Positions 47,401 to 62,400 of a stretch of 64,000 bases of DNA are shown piece after piece. This DNA comes from Lamellibrachia columna (lineage: Eukaryota; Annelida; Polychaeta; Sabellida; Siboglinidae), in NCBI GenBank assembly GCA_963662155.1, contig OY759265.1, positions 47,232,906-47,296,905 of the forward strand. The letters are read 5' to 3'. The notes under the pieces were generated by a model. That model saw only the letters and a program-made list of their open reading frames with translations. It ran no database searches and was not told the DNA's origin. The translations under genes and the position numbers were made by a program. Each line of letters opens with the position of its first letter. Positions within the stretch are counted from its first letter, which is position 1.

Positions 47401-50400
47401 CCAGGCCCCCATAAAAAGAGGCCCACAAAATGAATCATAATCCATCTGATTAACTAGATGGAATATTTGCCTTTATATTAAATTTGGTTTGCAGAATTTC
47501 ATGGATGGTAATATGAAAACTGGATAAATTATGTTGCATTTGCATGTTTCAATATGTCCAATGACCATCAAGTATTCACAAATCTGTATTTTGTTGCAAT
47601 TTATGTTCCCGTTTCAGTACATCACCGTTCACCTGAGCTTCCTGCAGTTTGTGCTCCAGGAGGGCGTGCTCTATCTGTCGTGGCATCGTGCCAGGGACAT
47701 CTGGGACGTCCTCATAGCCAGTAATGCCTCGTCAGATTGGGATAAACAGGTGGGTGTGGGGAAACAGGGAGAGGACACTCGCTGGCAGGCTGCTTTGTAA
47801 TACTTTAACTCAGTTTTAAATGTCGATATATGATCCATTTAAAGAAAAATTTGCCTTTGAAAATAATGACATTTTTCGGGGAATAAACAGTTTCAGAGAA
47901 TGTTGCTGCATGACATTACTGCAGTTGATATTGTGTTGCCACTATTCTGGACATGACATAACTACAGTTACCATCATATTGTTTTTACTATGGACATGAT
48001 ATTATTGTATTTACTAATATATTGGTATTGCTAGGGATATTGTATTGGGTGTGGCAGCTTGGTTGGTAGAACTCTACTGTCGATCGAGAGGACCAGGGGT
48101 TGAGTCCACCTGCTACCATTTTGGAACTTAGGCAGTTTTGTTCACCCCCACATTGCCTGCGTCTTTCGGAAGAGACACTAAATGCCATAGCTCGCCTTGA
48201 TCACAGGGAGTAAATGTGTAACCTGTGTTGGACTTGCCAACTCCGGTGAAGGAAACTCTACACCATGCTGTAAGAGCAACAGAAAAATCACGATGGAGAA
48301 CAAAAATCACGATGGAGAACATAAGTGGAGGGTCGTTGTGATTGCAGGAAACCCACTTGACATATCATTGTACTGTTGTGTTTTAGACGTGTTTCAAGTG
48401 GTTCACAAAGGGTGTTGCAGACCTGGAGCAGGACACACAGTCTCAGCTGTTCCAGAAGGAAGTCCTCAGACTGCAGCCACATCAGCTCTCGGAGGAAGGT
48501 TCTGTCATCAGTCTTCTTAATATGCCCAAGTTGTTGGCAGACATTTAGCATGAATCATGTGGTCAGCTGACTATATGTTCTTCCTCTTTGTTCCCTTAAA
48601 AGCCAACTAGTTCTTGTACTGTTCTCATTTCCCACTGCTCCCTATTGGAAGGCATTTCCCTTCACTCGTCATCCTCCTCCACCTGTCTTACATCCCTCTT
48701 AACGCTGTGTCCCCATCTTAATTGTGGTCTGTCCCCATTCTCCTACGACCTCGATGTTTCATTATCTCTGTTCTCTTTGGTAGTCGGCCTGCTTCCATCC
48801 GCACCAAGTGACCTGCCCACATCATCTGGCGTCTTACTATTCTTCCCGTTCAGCTGAACTGCATCTATCCCTTGAGTCATTCATCCTCTTTCTGTCCAAC
48901 CTCTTTGTTCCTGTAATTCTCTGCACCCTGTTGTTCTAATTATATATCATTATGATACATCAGGTAAAAAATTTAGTTTGTGTGCAGGGTTCATGTTTTT
49001 ACTTTAATAATAATAATATATTTTAATAATATAGTATATTTTATTTTTACTGTGAATGATTCCTGTGTTTTCTTATGCAGGATTCATGTGTTTCAAGTGC
49101 TACTTTGAGAATGTCAACCAGTTTGAACATCGGCTAAAGAAATCCAGTGGAACTTATGTGAGTAACATCTCTTCGTATTCTAGTTGGGTCACTAATGGCC
49201 TCATGCGTAAGGCCACTAATGGCCTCAATACATAGTACATATATCAGTTATAATAAGTTTCATTGAAATTTAATAGCTATGTTCTTTTGTATATATTAAA
49301 TCTGCATTATGTAAGATTGCTCTCAGTTGAATAATTTGACACCAGTCGTAAATAGTTGCTAAATAGAAAACTAACTAATTCGAACATTCTTTTATGTCCC
49401 AAGGATTTTGGCTGGATTAATGAACCATGCAGATTATTGAGGCACAGAATAATGAGGCAAATATTGAAATTGGTCCCACACAAAAGCATGCAGATTACAA
49501 AAAAACGGATTATTAAAAAAGGGATAAGCGAGACGGCATATGCAATTGTTATTTAAATAAGATGATGTACCAAGAGGGTCCTTGTCACAATGATGTCTGG
49601 AAAGAACATGTTTTGTAACTGTAATCAATAGAAATCTTGAAAAGGAAGTGCTTAAAACTGCATCCTCAATTGATTTAGCCTATTGCGAATCCGGTTCGTT
49701 GATGTCCTATATGTAGTGGGTGAATATTTTAAGTAATAGCCACAGTCGGTTTAGTTAAAAAGTGTGTATTTTTGTTCAAATCATGGAAAGAATTGACTTC
49801 AATCATTAGATCTAGGAATAGTGGATATCGAAAATGGTAAACACTTTATGAGGTCAAGGCTGGTCATGGGCGTTACTTCATTCACATGACAAAGTTATGG
49901 AATTTCGCCAAGGGTGAAATTTATGAGTTTTCAATGTTTCCACTTTCACTTCAATAAATTCTGCATGCAGAATTAAATAATTTAATAGTTTGTCTGATAA
50001 TTTAACAAAAACTACATACAAAAGCTGCACAAACGAGCTAGCATGTCATAGTGGATACTAGGTAGGTTTGAATTTTTGCAAAATTGATTTGAAATGAGGC
50101 TAGCAAAAAATCGAATTGATGAAGCACCTTTAAGATAATCACAAAATTTAGAATTGTGTGTAAATAGTTGCCATAATTACAAATGTATTTATATGTCATT
50201 GGTTAAATGCTGTGATATTAGTCATGATGTTTCATGACAAAATTCACATTTTTGCTGTTGAGAAGCAGAGCATACAGTAATATATGCAGCCAGTATTAAA
50301 CTTTTTATATCAGCACTTACCAATTCTCCACATAGACCATTTTGAAAGATATGTTTTGTATCTAACTACAGACCTTACAAGAACTAACTGCATGTTTATG

Positions 50401-53400
50401 CATATCGTACTTGTGTCGCAGGTTGTGGAGAAGCCAGAACTGATAGGCATCGACTTCCTGTGGGGCATTTGTCTAAACACCCCAAACAATGACATCGCTG
50501 AGATGGCAGTCGACCTACTCATGAGTATGTCTTACTCATATCTGTCGCCCCGACTCAAGAAGGTGAGACACCCCACCCTGTCTTCATATACCCCACCCTG
50601 TCTACATATACCCCACCCTGTCTTCATATACCCCACCCTGTCTTCATATACCCCACCCTATCTTCATATACCCCACCCTGTCTTCATATACCCCACCCTG
50701 TCTTCATATACCCCACCCTGTCTACATATACCCCACCCTGTCTACATATACCCCACCCTGTCTTCATATACCCCACCCTATATTCATATACCCCACCCTG
50801 TCTTCATATACCCCACCCTACCTTCATATACCCCACCCTGTCTTCATATACCTCACCCTGTCTTCATATACCCCACCCTGTCTTCATATACCCCACCCTG
50901 TCTACATATACATTGGCTATTATGAATTTTGTACGAGTTGTATGTGTGAATCTGACTGACATTAAGATGTAGCCCCAGTTTTGTGCCTGTTTTTGTTGAA
51001 ATAGCAATGGAATAATGAAATAATTAATAATTTTCCTTTTTTAGATACTATATTAAATACATAAAAATATATATCTATATAATTATTATCCATTTTAATA
51101 ATGCTCTAATTATGACGTCAATATTTTATGCTTTTTCAAATTAAAATTTTTTTATTTCCCTAGTGTCACTTAATTTTTCTAGATACATATTTTTTTCTTG
51201 ATTTATGTTTTAGTTTTTATTCATAGACATGTATTTTATACATTACTTACAATTTTATAATTAACTAATTATGTAAAACGCTTTTTAGCTTTTTAAGGAT
51301 ATTGCGCTTTATAAGAATTATATATTAATATTGCGTTTCCCTATCCGTAACCTGCTTAAATTGTCACATGACATTTACTTTTTGTTTGTAGGACGCTCTG
51401 AACTTGCACAAGAAGTTTATAGACGAGTGTTACGGTCGCCTGGAGGCTGCCATGATACCTCTCGGGGCATCCGCCCTCTCACAGGTCCTGTCTGCTGCCA
51501 CGGCGATCATCACCTCGATCTGTGTGTCTGGTCAGGCCATCTTACCCTCACCCTCCAGGTACCCCACCCCACATGCCCCCCCAGGGTACATCTCAGACAC
51601 CCCCACAGGGTCAATGTCTCATACACACACATCTGATATTAAAAAATACTTTTTTCTGGCTCGTATTCCATTGGTGTTTGAAATATAAGATTTTAGATAT
51701 GAAATATGACTCGAAAAACTACTTAAACATGATGTTTAACATTTGATTTTTTGAGGAATGCGAGTATTCTGTTGTTGAAACAGTTGAGTGTGTCAGTATG
51801 TGTCAGTAGGTCAATTTATGTCAGTTTGTTAATGTGTGACATTGTTAATATGTGTCAGTGTTAAATGTATCACTGTTTTGATGTGTATGTCACTATGTCA
51901 GGTCATCCAATCTGCTGAACATAGAGCGGCTGTTACTGATAGCTGAGCGGTACGTAGTCACCGTGGAGGAGATGTACACTGCCCCACGCACCATTCAACC
52001 CCACGGGGCCTCCTTTCAGGGCCCTCAAATCACCCTCAACATCGCCTCTGACTCTCCCAAGATGGAGTTTGAGATCCAGGCAAGTTGTAACCAAGTCATT
52101 CTACCTTGGCTTATGCGTGTGAAATATGTTAAAACTCACTCCTCAATTCATTCAGCCATTGAGTTTGTTGATGTTCAGATAATATGTATTGTGTGAATAG
52201 TTCAAGTAATATGTATTGTGTGAATAGTTCAAGTAATATGTATTGTGTGAATAGTTCAAGTAATATGTATTGTGTGAATAGTTCAAGTAATATGTATTGT
52301 GTGAATAGTTCAAGTAATATGTATTGTGTGAATAGTTCAAGTAATATGCACAGTCGGTTTAACAAAAGAGAGTACTTTTGTTAAAATTGTCGAAAGAATT
52401 TACTTTGATCATTGCATCAGTAATTTCATCATTACAATTACAAAAGTGTTAGTAGCCTTATGTTATAGTATAAGGAATTGGACCACTTTTATCACCGAAT
52501 TTTGACTGGATCCGGTCAAAAATAATTTCATATTTTGTCCGATGGTTTCACCAAAACTAAACAACAAACAAGCTAGCATGTTGCAGCGGATACTAGATAG
52601 GTGACATTGTTCATGAAATGAGTGAAACAAGACAACTTAAAGATCTAATTGATTAGGAACCTTTGAATCTTTTCAATGTAAATATAACCATGAATATGAA
52701 AACAAAATTTAGCAGATTTCTGACAGAGACCATGAATAGATGAAACGTCTTTGGCTATCGATAAGCCAGTGATCTCATAGCCTATATGAATACACAGATG
52801 TGAAAACAAACATCTTTTGCTGATTGACACACAACTGATTAATTAAAGTAAACTACTAGGAGTTGAGACATTGCATTAGAAGAAGGGTGAGTTCTGATCT
52901 ACATTTTGTTCTCAGAGTTTAAACATTGCTGCACCAACTCTGTAATTCACTCCCTGTTAGTGTTAGGTCAGTAGGAAACATGATAAAATGTTGCTGTCAT
53001 CTGAAGACATATTTTTAGCAGTGCTTTCCCTCCTTGGCTGCCTGGTGTATTCACCTATCATTGACAACTTTCACATTGTATATCGATTTTGAGATTGCCT
53101 AACGCTTTCGTTTTGATGCACCTTTTGAAGGATTTACACACAATAGAAATGTATTGTTGTAGTATTGTTTATTAATGTATCATTGTATTATTATTACTAA
53201 TGCACAATCAAGTGAGCTGAGTATGTATTTGTTCTGTCAGGCCCACACCAATGAAAGTGTGCGATCCATCAGGAAGAAGGTGGCACAGAAACTCAAGCTC
53301 AGTCCGGACGCTGTCCAGATAGTGACAAATGACAAAATGGTAAGGATTCTGTCATTTCAGATAGTGGCACATGACAAAATGGTAAGGATTCTAACATCTC

Positions 53401-56400
53401 AGATAGTGGCAAATGACAAAATGGTAAGTATTCTAACATCTCAGACATGCTTATATATTGTATTGTTGTCAAGAGAAGCATTTGATTAGTTGAAGCTGCA
53501 CTTCTAAAAGCTCAACCTATGTTGAAATAAAATATTTTATTAATAATGTCTACTAGGTCACTGAAGATGGTCAGTTGAGATAGGTATTGGGGTGTGAATA
53601 TTGTGAAATGTGACGGAAGTACTAGAACAGTCTCTCTTCTCCACAGCTGACCAAGGATCAGAAGTTACTTCATCAGCTCGACTTCGATGACCACCAGAAG
53701 TTGACCGTTCGTGCCACCAGCAGTGTTACTAGTGTGACATCTGTCTTCACCAGTCAGGTACTTTCTGTTTGTGTCACTAGCAGTGTTACTAGTGTGACAT
53801 CTATCTTCACCAGTCAGGTGCTTTCTGTTTGTGTCACTTGAAGTGTCACTAAAGTGTAACTAGAGTGACGTCTGTCTTCTCCAGTCAAGTACTTTGCGTG
53901 CGTGCCTGCTTGCAAATGTGCGTGCATGTCACTAGTAGTGTAATCAGTGTCTTAATAATACACGTTGTGTTAATTACTGGTTGGTAATTTTCAGGATGGC
54001 TCTACAACATCTGCAACGAAGAACTTCAATCTAGAACAAGTAAGTACGCCAGTAAAGTGTGTGCTATCTCGTTGTTCAGACTACCATTAGCCTTACACTC
54101 TGTGTGGAGTTGAATGTCAAACATTTGGTGTTCATTAGTGGCTGCTAAACTAGATGGTTTATACCTACATTTACCCTTGCTGCATGCCCCATGTCACCCT
54201 ACTCACTGCGTGCCCCATGTCCCCCTAGTCACTGCATGCTCCATGTCACCCTAGTCACTGCATACCCCATGTCACCCTAGTCACTGCTGGCCCCATGTCA
54301 TCTAATCACTTCTGGCCCCATGTCACCGAATCACTTCTGGCCCCATGTCACCGAATCACTTCTGGCCCCATATAACCAATCATTGCTGGCCCATGTCACT
54401 TTATGCACTACTGGCTCTGTGTCACTCATTGTTGCTACTTGGTGGTCCAATTCACACTGCTGAGCCCATATCACCATGTTCACTATTCACCCCATGTCAC
54501 CCAGTGTGTGTCACCCTGCTTATACACTGTGTGCCACCCTGCTTATACACCATGTGTCACCCTGCTCATACACCATGTGTCATCCTGCTCATACACAATG
54601 TGTCACCCTGCTCCGTGTGTCATCCTACTCATATGCTTTGTGTCACCCTGCTCATAGTCATGTGTCACCCTGCTTATATGCCATGTGTCACCCTGCTCAT
54701 ACTCCATGTGTCATCCTGCTCATGTGCTTTGTGTCACCCTGCTCATACTGTCTGTGCAGGAGAAGACCCTGCCTGGTGTAGTGATGTCGTCGGGCGGTCA
54801 TGTCTACAAGATGCTCTATCAACTCGCTGATTTAGACGAACCAAGGTCAGTCGTGTGTCAGTAGACAGATCCTGCAATGTCAGATTTCAGTATACCATTT
54901 TATAGAATTTTATTCATATTTTAAACGTGTTTTCTCGTTTGTCTTAGTCAGATTAAATCCTTATCAATGTGTGTCTTTACACAAATGGTTTATTGCGTTG
55001 ATATGTACACATACATTGTAACCCAATTTCAACAGCTAATATTAAATTAATCTTATACTGAAATGGTTTGATAAATGCTATGAAAGCTAACCTTAGAAGA
55101 AGTGGACTTATGAATGGAATTAATATTTTGTAATTTCACTTTAAGTTTTGGTCATTCTATATTCCTTTCGCAGGATCACAAGCCGAGCTCGCAGTCTGCT
55201 CAAGCTGGTGCCTACAGATCCATCAGTACTCGACAACCTTAGTGCTCTCAGTCAGAAGGTGAGAGATGGCTGAGCATCTAAACATATTCACAGTTGGCTT
55301 CACAAACGATTGCCGCACATGCTAAAAAGGAGCTCGCCATGCAAACTGGGATGTAGTATTTAGAACCCTCAAGACTTTGGCACAGCTGTCTGCACACAGC
55401 TAAAATATTTGGTAGAATTGCTCTTTGAACATGGTCTGAACTGATGAATGGCATGACATTTGACATAAAGGGGCCGTATCCCATACATTTCAGAAAGTCT
55501 GTAAGAGTTATATATAAACAGTATGAGTTGGCATGTATAATATACTGTTGGGTTGCATTAATAGTAGAATTGTAGTTGTGTTGAATGTTAACCTCGTAGT
55601 TCACACAGTGTCAAGAAATTGTTGTCCATAAATCTGTATGTCCACCCATCTGTCTGTCTGTCTGTCTGTATGCTTGCCTGTCCGTTCAACCGTCTGTCTG
55701 TCCATCTCTGTCTGTCCGTCCGTCCACTTGTCTGTATGTCTGTCCATCCATCTGTACGCCCATCTGTCTGTCTGTATGTCCATCTGCCTGTCCATATGCT
55801 TGTCCATCCATCCACCTGTCTGTCCATCTCTGTCTGTCCGTCCGTCCACTTGTCTGTATGTCTGTCCATCTGTCCGTACGCCCATCTGTCTGTCTGTATG
55901 TCCATCTGTCTGTCCGTATGCTTGTCTGTCCGTCCGTCCATCTGCCTGTCACTGTCAACCCTGCATGATGTTTCAGCCTGTTCGTCAGCCAGTGCCAAGT
56001 GACACCAGTCCCCGACTCACAGCTAAATTCAGCCCTCGGAAGTTTATCCCAGGCCCAACCCCTCCGCCTACGCTGGGAGTGAACTCTAAGGAACAATCCA
56101 AGGCCCTTCTCAAGTCAATGTTTGACGCGTCGGCACCTGACATGTCAACATTTCGTGTCCTCTACAACCTCGAGGTGAGATACTGTGTCATGTTTGTCAG
56201 CAGACAGTTCAACATCAGTGTCGGTGGGAATATTTGGACATTGATTTGGCAAAGCATTTCATGCAAATTTCATGGAAATGTTACTGACTTATGTTGACGC
56301 GTGTGTTTGTTACTTTCACAACTGTTTCATTGGTGTAACATTGCATTTATATCATGCCTGCTGCTGTTACAATTTAGTGTCCCCAACTGTGGGTAGATAT

Positions 56401-59400
56401 TAACAAATTGAAACTTGAAAGTTGCCTACAATAACATGCACAGGCGGATTTTAGGATACAACAAATGTGACAGTGCTAGTATTTCTTTTGTTAACAATTA
56501 CATAAGAATATAACAAATGTGACAGTGCCAGTATTACTTTTGTTAACAATTTGATAACTTTGACGCCCACTTGCTCAAGAATATTGATGGTTTTAGAAAA
56601 CGTGTATATGACAATAAAAATTATTGTAAGCAATTGTAGTAATATTATTAATGGACCCATGTGGTCTAGATACGTAAGAAGATACTTGTAATTTAGGTGT
56701 ATTGGTGATCTGTATATATGTTTTTATATTTATTATATTTTGACTTATTTATATTTTTTATGAATATGTGTATGTATGTTTTATAACCTGAAAAAGGTAT
56801 TGTATCCATATTATTAATGAACCCAGGTGGTCTAAATACGCAAGAAGACTTAATTGTATTGGTGATCTGTATATATTTTTTTTTATTTATTATATTTTAA
56901 CTATTTATATTTTTAACAAATATGTGTATGTATGTTTTTAACCTGAAAAAAAGGTATTTGTACTTGCAGGTATTGAGCAGTCAGTTGATGCCGAGCGTCT
57001 GTGACAATGCCAGTCAACACAGTGCCTATGTGTTCTGTGAAGACTTTGTGAGTGCCGATGGCATCAGTCTCGTGGTGAACGTGCTACAGAGAGACTCCAT
57101 CCCCCCAGATGTCAACTACACTACCCGCCAGGGCTGTTACACCATTGCTTTGCAGCTGCTCAGGTGATACTTGGCTAACACCCATTATTCATTATTATAT
57201 ATTCACTAACGTTGTATGGAAACTTACCAAATTCTTTCATACTTATTAACTTACTCATGTCGTCCCCTTAACGTGGTGACATGATGACATGCTGACTTCT
57301 AATGGTTTCAGTTCATCATTGCGTTGGCTAGTTTAGTCTCACTGCGACCGACATATCACTAAGTATTGCTAGTGATCACTGCTATACACCGGTAGGTAAG
57401 AACTAATATAAATATAGGTTTATTTACAGTTATATTCCTGGTGGTGTGTGATTTTTATTTGTAGTTTTTTTCTCATTTTTATTTATGTAATTTTTTCTAA
57501 ATGTACATTTTAATTTAACTGACACTGTGGAAGAATTACCTGCAGGGCAGAGCAGCAGTTACATTCAGCGGGATATCTTTGTCTGTGTCAGTCTACGTAA
57601 ATGTCCATGAATAGCCTATGGCCGTCAGTCTGCTACATAGTCCTGTCTGTTGCAGACTGCTGCTGTGTGGTCAAGACATCACTGGCCAGACTCGACTGAC
57701 CAGCGAAGAGCGGCGGGCCAGCACTGGGTCAGTGGGAGCCGCAGTTGGTTCTGGGTCACGGCCGCCCAGTCTTGAGGTGGATCCTGCAGCAGCCAGCAGG
57801 GCAATACAGGTACTGACCTTTTAACCACCCCGTCAGACAGGTGGTCATCAGTAAATGCACTTGCATTTGTGCATGTTACCTGTGCATTTAAATTTTTTTT
57901 ATAAATTCAAGATTGCCACCCAAAGTGATATGTTCCAGATGGCAAGTGGACAATGAAGCAATTGGCTTATCAAGGTCCAACAATTTATCCTTTTTGTGTA
58001 GCCCGCCCTTTATCAGATATCTGTCATTTTTATACATTCACACTGCTAGCATTAACACAATCAGTAGATATTTTGATTCTTATCTTCTTCTTCTTCCTGT
58101 GAAGGACTGGGCTCCTTAGGAGCGTCTTAAGTCCTGCAGCGTCTGTGTCCGTTGGTAGTTCCGGTCAGGGCCAATTAAAAGACATTGCACCGCTATTGGG
58201 GCAACAATGGGTGTTTTTAGGTTAAAAACTATATTAAAATCTATATACACAATTTATGGAGTGGTGAGGACTGGCTGCAGTTTGTGGAGACTGCAGCCTA
58301 GTCGACTCTGGAAGGACTCCAGTGAAGGGGCTGAGGAGATAGAGGTTGGGAGGTGGTTCCACTCAGATACTGTAATCTTATATTGATGTTCTTAATACTT
58401 ATCTAAAGAAATACAATTATAATATAATACAAGTATATAATAATACAAGTATGGTATTCAACCTATTTAGCGTACATGCCATTTTTTCAAGGTTCAGTGA
58501 TGACAGACGTCTGAGAAAATGTTAAGTTTCACAATGTCAGCTCTGGTATATTTTTTACCACGTGAATGTATAAATGACTGGTAACACCAACCCAGTTCTT
58601 TCATTGAATATCTCGACAGTCACTTCCGTTGAGTCTTGATATGTATCCTGCCCAAATTTTTTGGCTATCCCATGTGGAGCACGTGGTTAATTATAACTGT
58701 CTATTTGTCTGTATGACAGCCAGTCTTTTACTAAGTTTTATAATAGATACTGCATTTCTCTCATGCTGAACATTTGCCACTGCTAACTTTTCTCCAATGT
58801 TTCACTAATACTTAGTTTTATATACATGGTAGCCACAAATAGTAGTCTAAAATATGTAAGTTTCCAACTCAGAACAATGTTCAAGTCCAACGGACACCAT
58901 TTGCAATGTTTTTGTGGTGCCAACCATGGTGCCATCTGGTGGATTAATAAAAAACTGATGCCTCCTGGCGGAATGTTTTTTATCATTTGGTTTTTACACA
59001 GATTTTTCTAAAAATACAATTTGTGACCTTTTCTGCATCTCAAAAATGTGTCAAGTGTACTGTACGTTTAAAAGGAGAAATACAGTAGTTGGACTTATCT
59101 AAATAAATACAGCTGTCTGGTGGCTTCAACTGATCCAATGTCATACACTTTGTTAGCTTTGCATCAAAAGAAAGTCACCTGAAAACTTATCTTTTTACCT
59201 GTGTTTTCACTCCATAGCTCTCTTCCATACTTACCCATCTGTTAACAACTTCTACAGCGTGAACATGTTTAAAAGCAAGGTGGACACATATCTCAGGAGG
59301 ACAGATTACACATAGATGAAAAAATGTTGGACTCTCGATAAGCCAATTTCTTCCTTGTCCACTTGCCGTCTGGGCCTTTGCCTTGGATGGCAATCTTGTT

Positions 59401-62400
59401 AAATCTTGTTAAACTCTGAGATTGTCTAACACTTGTTTTTGAGGATTTAGGCACAACGGAAGTTTTCGTGTTACTGTTATTCGCACAGTCAACTATTGCT
59501 TCTTGTTTACAGATGATGCAGGCTGCTGACTTCACGGACATGATTGCATGTTTCATGCGTGTGTCGTGGGCTGCGGCGGCTGGCAAACTGAACCTGGCGA
59601 GTGCGACGCCTCCAATCCGAGACTGTAACAGCATGACGGGGAGCTGGCAGAGCGCCTCTAGCACCCGCAGTAGACAAAGCAGTACAGGTAAACTAGCTAT
59701 GATGTCACTAGTGGGGTGGTCTGTAGCTATGCTGTGAGTCTATTCTATTTGTCTGTCCCCAACGAGGCAGACCGACACAGTGACTTGGAGTGATACAAAT
59801 AGAATAGACTTTGGAGAGGTGTGAAAACACCTTTAATATTTCGCACCTATTCTGTTAGTTTTGTGAATCGCACTAACATGATGTACACACTTGTAATGTA
59901 ATTCATATGTAGTGGAATCTCACTATTAAGGTCACCCTTGAGACTGCGCCAAAGTGACCTGAATAGCGAGGTGACCATATTACATAGACTAATGTCCTAT
60001 ACTTTACTGTTACGGAAATAATTTGGGACTGTCCCAGGGTGACCGTAATGGTGAGGTGGTTTATTATCGAGGTGATCGTAAAGTGATGTAGCAAGTCTCC
60101 CTCCCCCTAGGAACCATTGTCTCTGGATAGAGATACAATGTTACTATAATGTAGCAAGTCTCCCTCCCCCCTGGGACCATTGTCTCTGGATAGAGATACA
60201 ATGTTACTATAATGTAGCAAGTCTCCCTCCCCCTAGGAACCATTGTCTCTGGATAGAGATACAATGTTACTATAATGTAGCTAATGTGTGTTTGTTATGC
60301 TATGTATAGAGCACTGACATGTGACATCACATTGACATGACAACCAGTTCTCTTTTTCAATGGTGTTGTGTTTTGACCTCGGCTGCAAACACCACATTTA
60401 GAGTCACACTTGTAGCTTTTATCACTTCCCAAAGATGAAAGTGAGAAAAGATGTATTAGGTATTCTCAGAATTTTTGAACGAGATATAAACATTATAAAG
60501 CATGCAGTTTGATCGCAATGTTCAAGTACCGAGGCAAAACCTGTCAAGGTTGATATTATTTATAAAAAGTATTAGATTCCCTGAGCATTAACATATTAAT
60601 AATAATAATAACTGTTATTTCTATATACCGCTTTTTCGTGGCATGTAACTGATCTTTCTAAATTTCTGATATTGCTTTTTTCTCCAACATTTCTTTTTAT
60701 TCATAATGAGCAGATTCAATAAGTTTAACAGTTGCATTTAACAAAATAAATGGCCAATGATGCTGAGCCACGCCGCATGACGTCATCACTTCGGCTCTCT
60801 ATAAACACTTTCTATCCATAAACACCTCTACAAGGGTACAGACAAACTCTAATAACTTGAAAAGTATTCAAAAGTTCTGTATTCATCCAGCAGCAAATGT
60901 GTAGGCATAATTATTATCTTTATGATGACGTAGAAAACAAAATAATTCCACTGTTGCAACTTTTTGAAATTGTGACCCCCACCCTTGGGGGCCCCGTGCG
61001 GATGGTTCCCTATGTCAGTCAGAAGAGCCTCCTGGGTCACCGTGCAAAGTTTTGTCTGGATCAGCTCACAAATGTGGCCGTGCTTAAGACAATGCACAGA
61101 CAGACAGACACTTTGATTTATATATCAGACCACCGATTGAATTAATAGTTTGCTGTATACCTCTCTGAAACAAATAGAATGACCTGTTTTCTCTGTATGG
61201 AAACCAGAGACAACAATTAGAATAGACCCTATGACTGATAGAATAGACTGTAGCTGTCATTACGTTGCAGGTAGCACGGCCAGCTCCGGCAGTGAGACGG
61301 AGAACCAGTCGCTCCACGCCGGAGTCTGTGTGCGCCAGTCCAAGGTGTCGACCAAAGACGCCAACATCGCCAAGGAAGCTCTTGAGCTGCTCGTGACATG
61401 TCTACAACTCCGCAGCCACATGCTCAGTGAGTCGCTCCTCGGCCAAGCACATTAATAATAAAGTATTTATATAGCGCCTGATCAATCAACATTGCTCTCA
61501 GGTGCTTTATGTACATGCAAATATAACTTTAAATTTTATTTAAAACAATAGTAACAATAATTATTCTAAAATATAGTCTTTGAAAAAAATATCATAAAAA
61601 TAGTAAATAATATGTAATAAAAAAATTAATGTATATATGTAATAATACAATAATTATGAATGTATATATAATTGTTCACCTCAGTCATATCTTTATATCA
61701 TAAAAATAGTTCTACCACAAATAATATCTAATAAAAAAATTAATGTACATAATATTATGTAATAAACTAATAATAAAATAATTATTAATGTATATACAAC
61801 TGTTCACATTAGTGTATCTGTCAATGTATCACAAAACAAAGATCGCCATTTCTTCAACTTATCATTTATTCAATTGATTACCCTATAACATTATTGCTGA
61901 TTGTTATACATTAAAACTCCATCTTTAATTCATTTAGCCCATCGCGAAGCAGGTTCATTGTTTGATTGATGTGAATAGTAATACACAGTCGGTTCAATAA
62001 AAGAATGAGTCCTTTTGTTAAAATCATTGAACAAATTTACTTTTATTATTGGATCAGATAACTTGTGAAAATAGTATGTAGCACCGGACCACTTTTGATC
62101 AGGTCAAACATAACTTAATGGTTTGTGCAATGATTTCATCAAAAATAAACACATATGCACAAATGAACTGGCATGTCGTAGTGGATACTAGATGGTTTGA
62201 TTTTTTAAAAAAAAATGATTCTAAAACGAGATGGACGAGAAATAGAATTTAGGAAGGGCCTTTAATATTTCTGATCACAGTTGATAAATATTTGTATAGA
62301 TAGTAAAGAGAAGTTTATATCATGTGAAATGTGCCATACTATTCTGTGTTTGGTTTCAGGTTGCTTCTACACGCTACCGTTCGTAGCAGACTTCACCATC

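Noticed and set aside
50563..50925. Extension of USP24 exon 20 into a 213-codon frame
   Set aside because: The exon ends at a good donor matching family homology. The extra frame is a 20-bp intronic repeat.
51331..51688. Frames overlapping USP24 exon 21 in other phases
   Set aside because: Only the frame LHKKFIDECYGRLEAA matches USP24 and joins exons 20 and 22 in phase.
54345..54830. Cys/His-rich frame (CHPAHTPCV repeats) resembling zinc-binding protein
   Set aside because: It is the catgtgtcaccctgctcata minisatellite in translation.
55588..56297. Long frames with CLSVCLSVC or TDRQTDG repeats
   Set aside because: They are the TGTC-rich tract. Only the USP24 exon 28 portion is coding.
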